Shown here: positions 43,316-53,830 of the stretch, in pieces | Layout of the letters: the number at the start of each line of letters is the position of its first letter | Numbering within the stretch: position 1 is the first letter of the stretch | From: an uncultured Bacteroidales bacterium | Lineage (GTDB): Bacteria; Bacteroidota; Bacteroidia; Bacteroidales; Paludibacteraceae | Length of the DNA: 64,000 nt | Direction of reading: 5' to 3' | Assembly (NCBI GenBank): GCA_945921355.1 | Contig: CAMEKM010000002.1 | Location: 1 to 64,000 of the forward strand | The notes under the pieces: model-generated | Databases searched by the model: none | Told to the model about the DNA's origin: nothing | The model's input: the letters and a program-made list of their open reading frames with translations, nothing else | Program-made: the position numbers and the translations under genes

Positions 43316-45157
43316 TTAATTAGCTTGCTGCATATCAATGAGTTTACGGTAGTAACCGTCAATTGCATACAGTTCATCATGCGTGCCTCGCTCCACGATT
43401 TGTCCCTCATGCAGCACACAAATCAAGTCGGCATTGCGGATTGTACTCAAGCGGTGAGCCACTACTAAGGTAGTACGGTCTTTCATCAGGTTTTCCAATG
43501 CCTCTTGTACGAGTTTCTCGGATTCGGTATCCAAAGCTGAGGTAGCTTCATCCAAGATGAGGATAGGTGGATTTTTGAGAATAGCTCTGGCAATCGAAAT
43601 GCGCTGGCGTTGTCCTCCACTGAGGCGCGAACCACGATCGCCAATAGTGGTTTGATATTGGTCAGGCGTAGCCATGATAAAGTCATCTGCATTGGCAATA
43701 CGCGCCGCCTGCCGCACCTCCTCCATAGTGGCCGATTCTACACCGAAAGTGATATTATTATAAAAGGTGTCATTGAAAAGAATGGCCTCTTGATTTACAT
43801 TACCCATAAGCGCACGGAGGTCATATGTTTTCACATCTCGGATGTCCACTCCATCAATGGTAATACGTCCTGCAGTGGTATCATAGAAACGAGGTAGCAG
43901 GTCCGCCATCGTAGTCTTACCACTACCCGACTGACCCACCAAAGCTATTGTTTGCCCCTTGCGGATATCCAAATTTATATGCTGAAGTACGGGGCGATCA
44001 GCTTGATAGGAGAAGCAGACATCCTCATAGCGAATAACCGACTGAAAATCTGATATTTGCTTTGGATTTTCCGCAATGCGGATATTACTCTCAGTATTCA
44101 GTATCTTATCTATTCGCTCCAGCGACGCCATACCACGGCGGATGCCATAAGTGGCTTTACTGAGGTCCTTGGCAGGATTGATGATCGAATAGAAAATAAC
44201 CAGATAGTAAATGAATGTGGCCGCATCTATAGACGAATGGTCACCCAATATGAGTGTACCACCAAACCATAACAGTATGGCAATGAGTGCCGTACCAAAG
44301 AACTCCGATACGGGGTGTGCCAGATAGTAGCGACGATTGATTCGGTTGAACGTAGCGCGAGTGGCATTGATGAGCTGCAAGAAACGCACCGTCAGTTTGC
44401 TCTCTGCATTGAATGCTTTTACCACACGCAATCCACCTAAGGTCTCATCTATCTGGGTCAGAATCTCTGCATTCTGCTCTTGTCCTTTGGTAGAAGCTCG
44501 TTTGAGTGAACGACCAATACGACCAATCAATAATCCTGCAATAGGCAACAGTACTAATACAAACAGTGTAAGTTGCCACGAGATAGTAAATAGCGTGATG
44601 AGATAGACTATAATCATGATTGGATCTTTGAATAGCATGTCCAGCGTGGACATGATACTCGCCTCTACCTCATTGACATCGTTGGTCATACGCGACATGA
44701 CATCGCCCTTGCGCTCTTCAGTGAAGAAACCGATTGGCAGACTAACCACTTTCTTGTAGAGTTGTGCACGCAAGTCGCGCAACACGCCTGTACGTATGGG
44801 TACCATGAAATAATTGGCAAGCCAAGCCGTGAGGCACTTAAATCCAGTAAGAAGCACTAAACAACCACCCAAAAGCAACAATACGGTTTGTGCTCCCTGG
44901 GTATCAATCAAGGTTTGAAGATAGTAGTATAGGTTGTCCTTCAAGATGTTAAGTATCTCCTTTAGATTAGCGGCTTCCGCCAAAGGGGTGTAAGTGATAG
45001 TACTCTCAGACAAACCGAATAAGATCTGCAAAACAGGAATGATAGTGGCAAACGAGAAAAGCGACAATATCGTGGATAGGATATTGAAGAATAAGTTTGC
45101 AACAACCTGCCAACGATATGGCGGAACAAAACGCCTTAAGAGAGAGAGAATATGCAT
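43316..45157 (-). CDS. ABC exporter, MsbA-like (fused permease and ATPase)
   Basis: The 613-residue protein has six transmembrane helices in the first 330 residues and an ATPase domain with Walker A VGQSGSGKTT (about 405-414), signature LSGGQRQRISIARAI (about 505-519), Walker B ILILDEATSALD and the switch VVAHRLSTI. This is the type IV exporter layout; MsbA members flip lipid A precursors across the inner membrane. Its place downstream of lpxK, in a run of envelope genes, supports a lipid or glycolipid substrate, but drug or peptide export is also possible. Confidence 0.88.
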   Translation of the reverse strand: MHILSLLRRFVPPYRWQVVANLFFNILSTILSLFSFATIIPVLQILFGLSESTITYTPLAEAANLKEILNILKDNLYYYLQTLIDTQGAQTVLLLLGGCLVLLTGFKCLTAWLANYFMVPIRTGVLRDLRAQLYKKVVSLPIGFFTEERKGDVMSRMTNDVNEVEASIMSTLDMLFKDPIMIIVYLITLFTISWQLTLFVLVLLPIAGLLIGRIGRSLKRASTKGQEQNAEILTQIDETLGGLRVVKAFNAESKLTVRFLQLINATRATFNRINRRYYLAHPVSEFFGTALIAILLWFGGTLILGDHSSIDAATFIYYLVIFYSIINPAKDLSKATYGIRRGMASLERIDKILNTESNIRIAENPKQISDFQSVIRYEDVCFSYQADRPVLQHINLDIRKGQTIALVGQSGSGKTTMADLLPRFYDTTAGRITIDGVDIRDVKTYDLRALMGNVNQEAILFNDTFYNNITFGVESATMEEVRQAARIANADDFIMATPDQYQTTIGDRGSRLSGGQRQRISIARAILKNPPILILDEATSALDTESEKLVQEALENLMKDRTTLVVAHRLSTIRNADLICVLHEGQIVERGTHDELYAIDGYYRKLIDMQQAN

Positions 45158-45188
45158 GATTAGTTGACAATTGACATTTTACAGTTGA
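45158..45188. repeat. Short TTGACAG-family repeat between lpxK and the exporter gene
   Basis: TTGACAATTGACATTTTACAG then TTGAC fills most of the 31-bp gap. Confidence 0.75.
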
Positions 45189-46205
45189 CTATTTGCGGTT
45201 ATTTTCACTGACATAGAGCAGGATTTGGCGATTAAATGCTTCTTGGTCATTGCCTAAATCCGTTTGAATAGCGATGACCTGCAACTTCTCACCCAACACC
45301 TCTACCAAAGGTGTTTGCAGCATACGCATATAATCTTTTTCGGTGGTTACCACACATTCATATTGATTCGCACGTTGTATGATTTGTGCAATATCTTGCT
45401 TGTTAAACGCGTGGTGATCAGGGAATGCGAGCAATTGCGTACATGGATATTGCTGTTGCATATATTCCAGTAGCGGAGCGGGATTAGCAATACCAGTCAC
45501 CAACAACGGTGTAGCTGATAATTGCAACGGAACATATTTAATGGACGAATAATACAGCTGTTGATACGACGCCAATTGCAAACTATTACTCACAATACGC
45601 CTTTCAATGGCTTGCATCTTAGATGGACATTTGGTAACTACCACCGCATTAGCACGCACACTCTCAGCAGGCAAATCACGCAAAGTCCCCCATGGTAGCA
45701 TATGGTCATGCACATAGAGTTTATTGTATGATGTGAGCAAGATATAGAATCCCGCTTTCAATCTACGGTGTTGATAAGCATCATCCAATATGACACACTG
45801 CAAGTCTGGAATAATCTGTTGCAAATGCTTGATACCCAACACTCTGTCGGCACATACTGCCACTGGAACATCGGGGAAATGCATATGAATCAGCATTGGT
45901 TCATCGCCAATGGTTTGTGCCGTATCTTCTGCGTTAGCCAGACGAAAGCCATGCGTTTTTCTTCCGTAGCCACGCGACAGTACAGCCACCTTATATTTAG
46001 GAGCCAATAGCCGAATGAGGTATTCCGTCATTGGCGTTTTTCCTGTACCGCCAACTGCCAAGTTACCAATCGAAATCGTTGGTACACTGACGGTATATGA
46101 CGGTAGCACATGATCATCGTACAACACATTGCGCACCCACACTCCCAGCGCATAAAGCCAGGAGATGGGTATTGCACAATATTTCAAGAATTGAAGTGTG
46201 GTCAA
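45189..46205 (-). CDS. lpxK: Tetraacyldisaccharide 4'-kinase
   Basis: LpxK phosphorylates the 4' position of the lipid A disaccharide on the inner membrane. The 338-residue protein has an N-terminal membrane helix, the P-loop NLAVGGTGKTP (48-58), SRGYGRKT, CVILDDAYQHR and TTEKDYMR, all family hallmarks. It is 17 bp downstream of sppA and lies upstream of the MsbA-like exporter, a logical pairing of lipid A completion with export. Confidence 0.93.
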   Translation of the reverse strand: MTTLQFLKYCAIPISWLYALGVWVRNVLYDDHVLPSYTVSVPTISIGNLAVGGTGKTPMTEYLIRLLAPKYKVAVLSRGYGRKTHGFRLANAEDTAQTIGDEPMLIHMHFPDVPVAVCADRVLGIKHLQQIIPDLQCVILDDAYQHRRLKAGFYILLTSYNKLYVHDHMLPWGTLRDLPAESVRANAVVVTKCPSKMQAIERRIVSNSLQLASYQQLYYSSIKYVPLQLSATPLLVTGIANPAPLLEYMQQQYPCTQLLAFPDHHAFNKQDIAQIIQRANQYECVVTTEKDYMRMLQTPLVEVLGEKLQVIAIQTDLGNDQEAFNRQILLYVSENNRK

Positions 46206-46222
46206 TGTCTGAGCAATTCGTA

Positions 46223-47971
46223 TTATTGTATTGTCACTTCAGGCATCAATGCCATAATACGTGGTTTGGCTGCAAACTCACGTACCTTGATCACGAGGCG
46301 TTCCTCTGGTGTAGTGGGGTCAAACATTTTGATAAGTTCCTCAAATGGGTCGGTCTTCTCTGGATAGGTAGCCAATTGATACTCACCCAATTCTGCCAAT
46401 TCCACTGCTTTTGCAATAGCATCATTGATATTACCCAGACTATCCACTAAACCAATCTCCAGTGCATCTTTGCCAAGCCATACTCTACCCTCGCCAATCT
46501 GCTTAATCTCATCTTGCGCCATTCCGCGACCATCAGCACAACGACGAGTAAAGAGGTCATAACCACGCTCTACCATGTTTTGCATAAGAGCAGTCTCTTG
46601 AGGATTCATGCCTCTATAGATAGCATTGACGTTCAAGGCGGAATGTTTGTTGGTGGATACACCATCAATATCCAGACCTATTTTCTCACGGAGTTTGCTG
46701 ATATTAGGTACTGTACCGAAGATACCTATTGAACCAGTCAATGTAGTTGGCTCGGCATAGATATAATCGGCGTTGCAAGAGATATAATAGCCACCCGATG
46801 CAGCATAATCGCCCATAGAAACGACAACAGGAACACCCTTGTCTTGCAACATCTTCATCGCATGCCAAATCTGCTCACTCGCATCTGCACTACCACCAGG
46901 ACTATTGACACGGAAAACTACTGCTTTTACATCGTCGTCCTTATAAATCTTCTTGATGGTTTTCAATATCTTACCTTCCACAATACCATCTGTACCTTCA
47001 TCCGAAATCGCACCTTCTGCATAGAGTACTGCCACTTTGTCCTTCGCCTTATTCTCACTACGCTCTACATTGGTCATCTGGCTGTTAGAGAGTTGCTTAT
47101 AGTCTTTGGTACCTGCATAGGTGCGCAAGATAGAATCCATCTCTTGGATATACACTAATGAGTCCACAAAGTTATAGGTGAGGTATTTCTCTTGTGGTTG
47201 CAGAGACATGCACTCATCGGCATATGCGTGCAATTGCTCCGTAGCGATTTGGCGACTTTGTCCGACTGCCATTTTCATCTCACTCCAGATACCACCCAGA
47301 TATTGCTCGGTTTGTTTGCGGTCAGCCTCTGACATGGAGGTGCGGAAGTATGGCTCAACAGCTGACTTGAATGTGCCGACCTTCAGTATCTGCATCTCAA
47401 TACCGATCTTCTCAAACAAACGAGTATAATACTCTTTTTGTGCGCTCAAGCCGTCCCATGCCAACGAACCCACTGGATTGAAGAACATCTTATCTGCCAC
47501 CGAAGCAATATAGTAGTTGGTCTGCGTGTATGAATCGGAATACGCAATCACAAACTTACCCGACTGCTTGAAATCAAGGAGTGCATCACGAAGTGCCTTA
47601 GCCGAAGCAGGACCGGCAGAAAGCATACCACCTTTTAGATAAATACCCAAAACTTTGTCGTTGTCTTTCGCCAGAGCGATATTGCTCAGCAAGTCATTTA
47701 GTCCTACTGTTGTCATTGATTGACCATACATCTCTGCGAAGAGCGCATCAAAAGGATTCTCTTCTGCCACTTGTTCCACCAACGTTCCGTTCAAGTCAAT
47801 GCGGTAAATGGTGTTTTCCTCCAATACGGTTTTTGGCGTGGACATCATATCGCCCATCATCCAACCTAATAGGAAGCATATTCCAAAATAAACTGCGATA
47901 CCAATAAGGGTCTTGCCTAAGCAACCCATTTTCTTACGAGGTTCTCCCTCTTTTTTTACAAAAATTGCCAT
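46223..47971 (-). CDS. sppA: Signal peptide peptidase SppA, 67K type
   Basis: The 582-residue membrane serine protease degrades cleaved signal peptides. It has one N-terminal transmembrane helix (LIGIAVYFGICFLLGWMMG), two tandem peptidase S49 domains, the catalytic lysine in the first (GLSAQKEYYTRLF) and the catalytic serine in the second (GDYAASGGYYISC). The double-domain length is standard. It lies between rnhB and lpxK; the 118-bp gap upstream carries only a small tandem repeat and no recognised promoter. Confidence 0.92.
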   Translation of the reverse strand: MAIFVKKEGEPRKKMGCLGKTLIGIAVYFGICFLLGWMMGDMMSTPKTVLEENTIYRIDLNGTLVEQVAEENPFDALFAEMYGQSMTTVGLNDLLSNIALAKDNDKVLGIYLKGGMLSAGPASAKALRDALLDFKQSGKFVIAYSDSYTQTNYYIASVADKMFFNPVGSLAWDGLSAQKEYYTRLFEKIGIEMQILKVGTFKSAVEPYFRTSMSEADRKQTEQYLGGIWSEMKMAVGQSRQIATEQLHAYADECMSLQPQEKYLTYNFVDSLVYIQEMDSILRTYAGTKDYKQLSNSQMTNVERSENKAKDKVAVLYAEGAISDEGTDGIVEGKILKTIKKIYKDDDVKAVVFRVNSPGGSADASEQIWHAMKMLQDKGVPVVVSMGDYAASGGYYISCNADYIYAEPTTLTGSIGIFGTVPNISKLREKIGLDIDGVSTNKHSALNVNAIYRGMNPQETALMQNMVERGYDLFTRRCADGRGMAQDEIKQIGEGRVWLGKDALEIGLVDSLGNINDAIAKAVELAELGEYQLATYPEKTDPFEELIKMFDPTTPEERLVIKVREFAAKPRIMALMPEVTIQ

Positions 47972-48018
47972 TGTTTTATTATATTTAAAAGTTGATAATC
48001 TCTTAGTATAGCCTTCTC

Positions 48019-48051
48019 TCGTTGCCGTGTCGTTGCCGTGTCGTTGCCGTG
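48019..48051. repeat. Three tandem 11-mers
   Basis: TCGTTGCCGTG occurs three times head to tail between rnhB and sppA. Confidence 0.9.
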
Positions 48052-48089
48052 TTTATATCGTAATTGACAAGTAACAAACAAGAGATATC

Positions 48090-48710
48090 TTACTTATACA
48101 ACTTAAACGTCTTGCGATGATAGGGCGTAATACCATACTTCCGAATAGCCTCGTAGTGCGCTTTGGTGGGATAGCCCATGTTGGTATCCCAATGATACTG
48201 AGGATATTGCTCATGCAAACGAAGCATATATTCATCACGATAAGTCTTGGCGAGTACGCTTGCTGCCGCTATTGACAAGTACTTTCCATCTCCTTTTACC
48301 ACCGTACGTGCGGGTATCTCCATCACTTCTCCTTCAGGAATATATGGTTTCCACTTATTGCCATCCACGATGATATGCTGAGGTCTAATTGTCAGGCGGT
48401 CTAATGCTCGTTGCATGCCCAATATCGATGCTTTGAGTATGTTAATTTGGTCGATTTCTTCTGCTGTCACTTCCACCACTGCCCACGCCATGGCATATTG
48501 TTCTATCAATGGTCGCAACGTCAATCGCTCTTTCTCAGTCAGTTGCTTGCTATCATTCAGCATCTCCAGCCATTGGCGATGTTCTTCTTTCCCCAACAGT
48601 TGAGGGTCAAATATCACCGCTGCTGCGAACACACTTCCAGCCAATGGTCCTCGCCCAGCTTCATCGCAGCCTGCTTCTATGACATCCTCTATGCAAAATG
48701 CTTTCAACAT
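48090..48710 (-). CDS. rnhB: Ribonuclease HII
   Basis: RNase HII removes ribonucleotides and RNA primers from DNA. The 206-residue protein has GCDEAGRGPLAGSV (catalytic D16, E17), LNDSKQLTEKER, HIIVDGNKW and KGDGKYLSIAAASVLAKTYRD, all conserved in the family. It lies 9 bp downstream of tamL on the minus strand. Confidence 0.94.
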   Translation of the reverse strand: MLKAFCIEDVIEAGCDEAGRGPLAGSVFAAAVIFDPQLLGKEEHRQWLEMLNDSKQLTEKERLTLRPLIEQYAMAWAVVEVTAEEIDQINILKASILGMQRALDRLTIRPQHIIVDGNKWKPYIPEGEVMEIPARTVVKGDGKYLSIAAASVLAKTYRDEYMLRLHEQYPQYHWDTNMGYPTKAHYEAIRKYGITPYHRKTFKLYK

Positions 48711-48719
48711 TTTCTTCTA

Positions 48720-50954
48720 TTAGAATGGATAACCGATAGCAAAATGGAATGCCATATCATCCGCCCAATTCAGTCCGTTTGGTACAGTACGCCACTGTTT
48801 GCCTGAGCCATCGTAGCGCAAAGCGGGGTCATATAGCTTCACACCAAAGTCCACTCGGAAGATAAAGAAGGAGAAGTCTAATCTTAGTCCCACGCCATAT
48901 GCCAAGGCGATCTGCTTATAGAACTCACTGAAGCGGAAAACGCCATTAGGCTGTGCTTCGTAGTCAAAAATTGTCCATATATTTCCCGCATCAAAGAACG
49001 CAGCCAATTCAATGAACGACCATACTTTTGCGCGATACTCCATATTCAAATTCAAGCGTACATCCCCAGCTTGGTTGTTGAAGTCAATCAACTTGCCATT
49101 ACCCTTATATCCTCCAGGTCCCAATGTACGAGCAGACCAACCACGCACGCTATTGGCGCCCCCTGCAAAATAGCGTTTCTCAAATGGTATCGTCTGCGAA
49201 TTGCCATAAGGCACCGCCACTCCCACATCGGCATGAAAGACTAAGCGCTGCCCTGGGTATAGCAATTGATTGTATGTCACCGCCAAATCGGCTTTCGCAA
49301 ATTGCGAAAACTGCGTATTGAACAGCATATAGTTTCCCGATACCGAATCAATCGCAAACTTACAAGGTTTAGCCAGTCCACGAAGCAGGTTGCCCGCCGT
49401 TTCGATATTGTAATAGATATTCCAATAGGAGCGATGTGGGTTTCGTGCTTGATAGTTCGTATAGTTACCAGAATACCCAATTCCTACGATAAAGTGGTTT
49501 TCATAGGAGTATTTCAATATATTGGTCGATTGCAAGAACTGTTCGCGGAACGCATCGCTTATCCAAGGCAGATAGACATAACTGATATCCACAAATCGGA
49601 ATTGATGATTCAGTCCTATACGTGGTTGTTTGATTTGATATTGTAGCCCTGCTCCAAAGATGCTACGTGTATATTCATCGGGGCGATTTTGGAAGTTATA
49701 GTTCAGATTGACCGCCACGGATGATGGCCATTTCAGTTCGGCAGCTGCTTTGGCTTCTATGGCTCGTCCTCCGTTTTGTCGCCATTCATAGCTCGCTCGT
49801 CCATCCACCGAAAACTCTTCTGCTCCATGAGCCAAGTTGCGACTCACGTACCCCACTCCTGCTGCAATTCCCCAATCTCCTGCCGAATATGTCCCCTCTA
49901 TCTCAGCCGATACAGAATTCAGTTTTCCTCGCGATAATACGATATGGCAATCCAACTCATTGGCAGAAATCTGTTCAAAACTGATATCCACGTATTTGAT
50001 AGGTGCCAATTGATTAAATCGAGTATAAGCCCGCTCCACAGCCCGTTCATTGTACATCGCCCCTGGTTCAATGGGGCAATGTCTCACTAACACTTTATCC
50101 CGAAGCAATTTCTTTCCTACCCATGTGAACACATAGCCATCTGCTGAAGATGTAAACATCTTTTCATTCTCGGGCACTCTGGCAGGGTCGTAGTCTAAAT
50201 GAAAGTGCACATGCGCAATATGGTATTTACGGAATACCTTCTCTTTATATTCCTCACTCTGATGCTGCAAATAGTCTTGTAGTCTCATGGTGACGTCTAT
50301 TTGCTTACGTCCCCTCGTACTATCCGCATCATAGCACAATAGTTCTTGATCAAAATAGAAATACCCTCTTCGGCGCATGGCACTCGCCACTCGCTGTCGT
50401 TCCTGATTCAGCACTTCGGCATCAAACTGGCTGCCGCCTGTTATCAATCGGCGTTGGTTATTGGCAATAGCTGCCAATTCGTTGTGTTCCAACTTCACAT
50501 TGTATTGCCCTATCATATAGGGTTCATTGGCTGTCACGTGGTACACCAAATTGATTTTGCGTTGTTTCACCGTCATGGTGGTATCAATCTCCGCGTTGAA
50601 GTAGCCTTTGTTTTGCATTGCCCGTTGCAATTGTGCCTGACTGGCATCGGTCAGTTCGGAGGAAAAAATCACGGGTGGTTCCCCTATCTTGCGTGCATTT
50701 TTGCTTGTCCATTTGGTGGTATCTTCCGAGGCGGTGTTGTAGATATCCAGTTGTAATTTCCAAAATCCCAGAATCTCCGTATTTTGTTTCTGTTGCACGT
50801 ATTTCATGAGGTCGGAAGGTGGTATATTTTTGTTGTCTTCCACTTTGACTTTGACGTCATTAAGCAGCAGTTGCCCTTGTGGCACAAACTTAGTTGTATT
50901 GCATGATAGCATGCAACACGCATACAATAGCACTACCCATGTTTTCGATGTCAT
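48720..50954 (-). CDS. tamL: TamL-like lipoprotein of the Omp85/BamA superfamily
   Basis: The product, 744 residues from ATG 50954, begins with a lipoprotein signal (TSKTWVVLLYACCMLSC). POTRA-like segments follow, and a C-terminal barrel contains FAGGANSVRGWSARTLGPGG, the loop motif of Omp85 proteins, and ends in a terminal Phe (HFAIGYPF). Bacteroidota TamL is the lipidated counterpart of TamA and is thought to help TamB in outer-membrane biogenesis. ATG 50975 and the far upstream start in the preceding gene are alternatives; 50954 gives the most compact signal peptide. TamB is not in the window. Confidence 0.83.
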   Translation of the reverse strand: MTSKTWVVLLYACCMLSCNTTKFVPQGQLLLNDVKVKVEDNKNIPPSDLMKYVQQKQNTEILGFWKLQLDIYNTASEDTTKWTSKNARKIGEPPVIFSSELTDASQAQLQRAMQNKGYFNAEIDTTMTVKQRKINLVYHVTANEPYMIGQYNVKLEHNELAAIANNQRRLITGGSQFDAEVLNQERQRVASAMRRRGYFYFDQELLCYDADSTRGRKQIDVTMRLQDYLQHQSEEYKEKVFRKYHIAHVHFHLDYDPARVPENEKMFTSSADGYVFTWVGKKLLRDKVLVRHCPIEPGAMYNERAVERAYTRFNQLAPIKYVDISFEQISANELDCHIVLSRGKLNSVSAEIEGTYSAGDWGIAAGVGYVSRNLAHGAEEFSVDGRASYEWRQNGGRAIEAKAAAELKWPSSVAVNLNYNFQNRPDEYTRSIFGAGLQYQIKQPRIGLNHQFRFVDISYVYLPWISDAFREQFLQSTNILKYSYENHFIVGIGYSGNYTNYQARNPHRSYWNIYYNIETAGNLLRGLAKPCKFAIDSVSGNYMLFNTQFSQFAKADLAVTYNQLLYPGQRLVFHADVGVAVPYGNSQTIPFEKRYFAGGANSVRGWSARTLGPGGYKGNGKLIDFNNQAGDVRLNLNMEYRAKVWSFIELAAFFDAGNIWTIFDYEAQPNGVFRFSEFYKQIALAYGVGLRLDFSFFIFRVDFGVKLYDPALRYDGSGKQWRTVPNGLNWADDMAFHFAIGYPF

Positions 50955-50998
50955 ATGTCCTTTCCAGATGCTCATAATAAATCCATCTATAAGAAACG

Positions 50999-52036
50999 CT
51001 ACTTTTTCTTCCTTCTCACATAAAAATCCCACACGATACTTCGTTGGGCAATGCCATTATTGTTCATTCTCTCGCTGGTGCGCAATACCGCATATTGCTT
51101 CTTCATCTGATGATACGCCCAACGCGCTTGAAAAACCGCTTTGGCATTCTGTGGTTGTCTCGTCGCCAACATCTGTAATGCCGCCAAATAATCCATAAAG
51201 AAACGCACTATCATCACCCACCATAGACGCGACATTGGTAAATTCTTACGGAGCATCAGCAAGTTGTTTCGGAAATTCAGAAACGTCTTGCGTGGGTTCT
51301 CATACCCCAACGTGCCACCACCAACGTGATAAACGACTGACTGTGGAAGACTAACTATCAACCGTTCAGTATCAACTGCACACTGCCTATGTATCCGCCA
51401 ACAGAGGTCAATCTCCTCTTGGTGTGCAAAGAAATTAGCATCCAATCCGCCCAATTCTTTATATACTCGCGCACGCACGAGCAGGCACGCGCCCGTAGCC
51501 CAAAAAATAGGTGCCACCTCATCGTATTGCCCATGGTCTTCTTCCACGTATGACATCATTCGCCCTCTGCAATACGGATAACCCAACATATCCATCATAC
51601 CGCCTGCTGCGCCTGCATGTTCGAAACGAATAGCCGCCACCTCGCCTTGGTCAAATTGCTGCTTGGAGTGCCACGACAGCACTTTCGGCTGAGCAGCAGC
51701 CACCTCAGCATGCGCATCCATATACTCCAACATACGTTCCAACCAATGAGGCGTCACCTCCACATCCGAATTGAGCAACACCACATACTCGGCATCCACC
51801 TGCTCTATCGCACGATTATACCCTTCGGCAAAACCATAGTTCTCAGCCAACGTTATCAGCCGTACTGGTTGCTCACGCAAATACTTCAGCGAATCGTCTG
51901 TCGAACCATTATCCGCTACCACAATCTCCACATCGGGCAACTGAGTATGCTCCAACACCAATGGCAGAAACCGACGAAGCATAGCTTCACCATTCCAATT
52001 TAATATGACAACAGCGCATCTCAACTTTTGAATCAT
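50999..52036 (-). CDS. Glycosyltransferase family 2
   Basis: The 345-residue protein has a GT-A fold N-terminus (CAVVILNWNGEAMLRRFL, VVADNGSTDDSLKYL), the nucleotide-metal motif LLNSDVEV, and the acceptor-region segment FFAHQEEIDLCWR typical of rhamnosyltransferase-like GT2 enzymes. The C-terminal region has hydrophobic stretches that may bind the membrane. It probably adds a sugar to a cell-surface glycan together with the adjacent sugar transferase and Wzi-like protein. It starts 3 bp after the Wzi-like gene ends. Confidence 0.88.
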   Translation of the reverse strand: MIQKLRCAVVILNWNGEAMLRRFLPLVLEHTQLPDVEIVVADNGSTDDSLKYLREQPVRLITLAENYGFAEGYNRAIEQVDAEYVVLLNSDVEVTPHWLERMLEYMDAHAEVAAAQPKVLSWHSKQQFDQGEVAAIRFEHAGAAGGMMDMLGYPYCRGRMMSYVEEDHGQYDEVAPIFWATGACLLVRARVYKELGGLDANFFAHQEEIDLCWRIHRQCAVDTERLIVSLPQSVVYHVGGGTLGYENPRKTFLNFRNNLLMLRKNLPMSRLWWVMIVRFFMDYLAALQMLATRQPQNAKAVFQARWAYHQMKKQYAVLRTSERMNNNGIAQRSIVWDFYVRRKKK

Positions 52037-52039
52037 GCA

Positions 52040-53821
52040 TTAAAATCCAAAACTGAAGGCAGCAGAAAAGGTGAAATTCTTGCCTTGATAGTATAGTGGC
52101 ATGTATTTATCCAGATAATGCTGCGCATCGCCTATATCTTCGCTGGGCAGAGCATCTGTCTTTTGATTGTCAAATGCTCGCGCATTGTTGTACTCCAGAG
52201 CCAATGTCAAATACATATTCGGATGCACTTCATAGATGCCATCCAAACGCAGTACATCATTGCGGAAGACGGCGTGGTCGAATGGCTTTTGTGCGATGGT
52301 TTCTGAGATATTATCGCGCAAATAGGCATAGGAATTATACTTCGTATCATTGGTGTAACTCAGCTTCAATAGCATGCCTCTGATTGGTCGGTATGCCAAC
52401 TCTGCATAAATCGACTGCGCATTATCACCCATATAATGACCCATATTATAGGAGTTTGACGTCCATGCCAACGCTTCGATTGAATGGGTATAACATGCTA
52501 TATATGAGCGCATAAACTCACCTTTCAAACTCAACCCACGAATAGGCCAACCCGACCAATTAAAGCCCACCAAATAGGATATCGGATTATTCTCTGGATT
52601 AGATGGTTTGAAACGAGAAAATTTCACCTCATCCAAGAAGAAAGAACCATACAAATGCAAATGCTCCACAGGGCGTACCGACAGCGAAGCAAAAGCTTGT
52701 GAGTTTTGATTTTGAGTACGTATTCCCTTGGTCAGCAAGTGATCAAGCGACTTGTAAAACGCAATCGGTATCAGATATGCTGCCTGTATCGTGCGCTCTG
52801 CGTACACCACCGAATTACCAAACGACAACGACACATACTTCACAGGCGTAAAAGTAAACATATTCGCCGCCATAAACTTATTCATCGGACGATAGTTTCG
52901 CAGTATGCCGTTTTCCGTTTGTTCCTCGTAGTAGTAGGTAGAATCCAACACATTCGACACCAGCCATGCATGGAAATAGTCAAATTGGAACCACTTGCAT
53001 GGTGTCAGTTGCAGCATAATCATCGGCGCGGCAGGGGTACGTTGCGATAGGATATTAGACGCATGATAAGCATCACCCCATTGGATATTCTCCCGCTGAA
53101 TACCGATGCTTCCCCACCACGTATATAAGTTGATTCCGCCCTTCGAATCCGAGAAGTCGCCGCCGTATGTTGCCTCTTTGTATTGCACACCTGCCATTGG
53201 CAACAATGCGGGCTGCTGTCGAGAAGCACCATAATGGATTTGCGCACCGTACATCTTATCGTATTTGCCAGGGTAATCTGCCGTCTTCAGCCAATTGCCA
53301 TTCCACGAATTATCGCGCAAACTACCCCATATACTCAAGTGCTTAGCGATGTCCATTTGCAATTCTGCGCCCCACCAACGTTGCAACAATCCGCCATGGC
53401 GATTCACCGTGATATTCGCACCCAAGATAGGACGCAAACGCATCTTAAACATCGAATTCTTGCTGCGATAACTGAACTGCGGATCTGCCAACGAGAGGTT
53501 GAACGTGCTATGGTCGGTATATTGCACATAGTTGCTCACCATCGTATCGCGTTCCAAAGCAAACTCATTGAGATAGAATGCCAAATCTTTTTGCTGCCGA
53601 CTATTGAGCAGCGAGTCGGCTGCCGCTGCTTCCACCAGCATTGCTGCCACCTGAGCGCGGGTGTACGGACGCACTGCCGTTTGACGCACTACCACACCAT
53701 CGGTCAGCAGTTCGTCCAAAAAATCATACAGTTTTGTCTGCGTAAAAGGGACAGGAATATTCTGCGCCATCATCAACAGCCCACATCCCACCGCAAATAA
53801 TATCGTCACTATCCGCTTCAT
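52040..53821 (-). CDS. Wzi-like capsule-assembly outer-membrane protein
   Basis: The 593-residue protein has a signal peptide (KRIVTILFAVGCGLLMMAQN), an N-terminal helical part (PYTRAQVAAMLVEAAAADSL) and a long barrel with many aromatic strands ending FTFSAAFSFGF. Segments such as GAELQMDIAKHLSIWGSLRD and PVKYVSLSFGNSVVYAERT fit Wzi-family proteins that hold capsule or other surface polysaccharide on the outer membrane. It sits between sugar transferase and glycosyltransferase genes, which supports the call. Confidence 0.75.
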   Translation of the reverse strand: MKRIVTILFAVGCGLLMMAQNIPVPFTQTKLYDFLDELLTDGVVVRQTAVRPYTRAQVAAMLVEAAAADSLLNSRQQKDLAFYLNEFALERDTMVSNYVQYTDHSTFNLSLADPQFSYRSKNSMFKMRLRPILGANITVNRHGGLLQRWWGAELQMDIAKHLSIWGSLRDNSWNGNWLKTADYPGKYDKMYGAQIHYGASRQQPALLPMAGVQYKEATYGGDFSDSKGGINLYTWWGSIGIQRENIQWGDAYHASNILSQRTPAAPMIMLQLTPCKWFQFDYFHAWLVSNVLDSTYYYEEQTENGILRNYRPMNKFMAANMFTFTPVKYVSLSFGNSVVYAERTIQAAYLIPIAFYKSLDHLLTKGIRTQNQNSQAFASLSVRPVEHLHLYGSFFLDEVKFSRFKPSNPENNPISYLVGFNWSGWPIRGLSLKGEFMRSYIACYTHSIEALAWTSNSYNMGHYMGDNAQSIYAELAYRPIRGMLLKLSYTNDTKYNSYAYLRDNISETIAQKPFDHAVFRNDVLRLDGIYEVHPNMYLTLALEYNNARAFDNQKTDALPSEDIGDAQHYLDKYMPLYYQGKNFTFSAAFSFGF

Positions 53822-53830
53822 CTCTTAAGG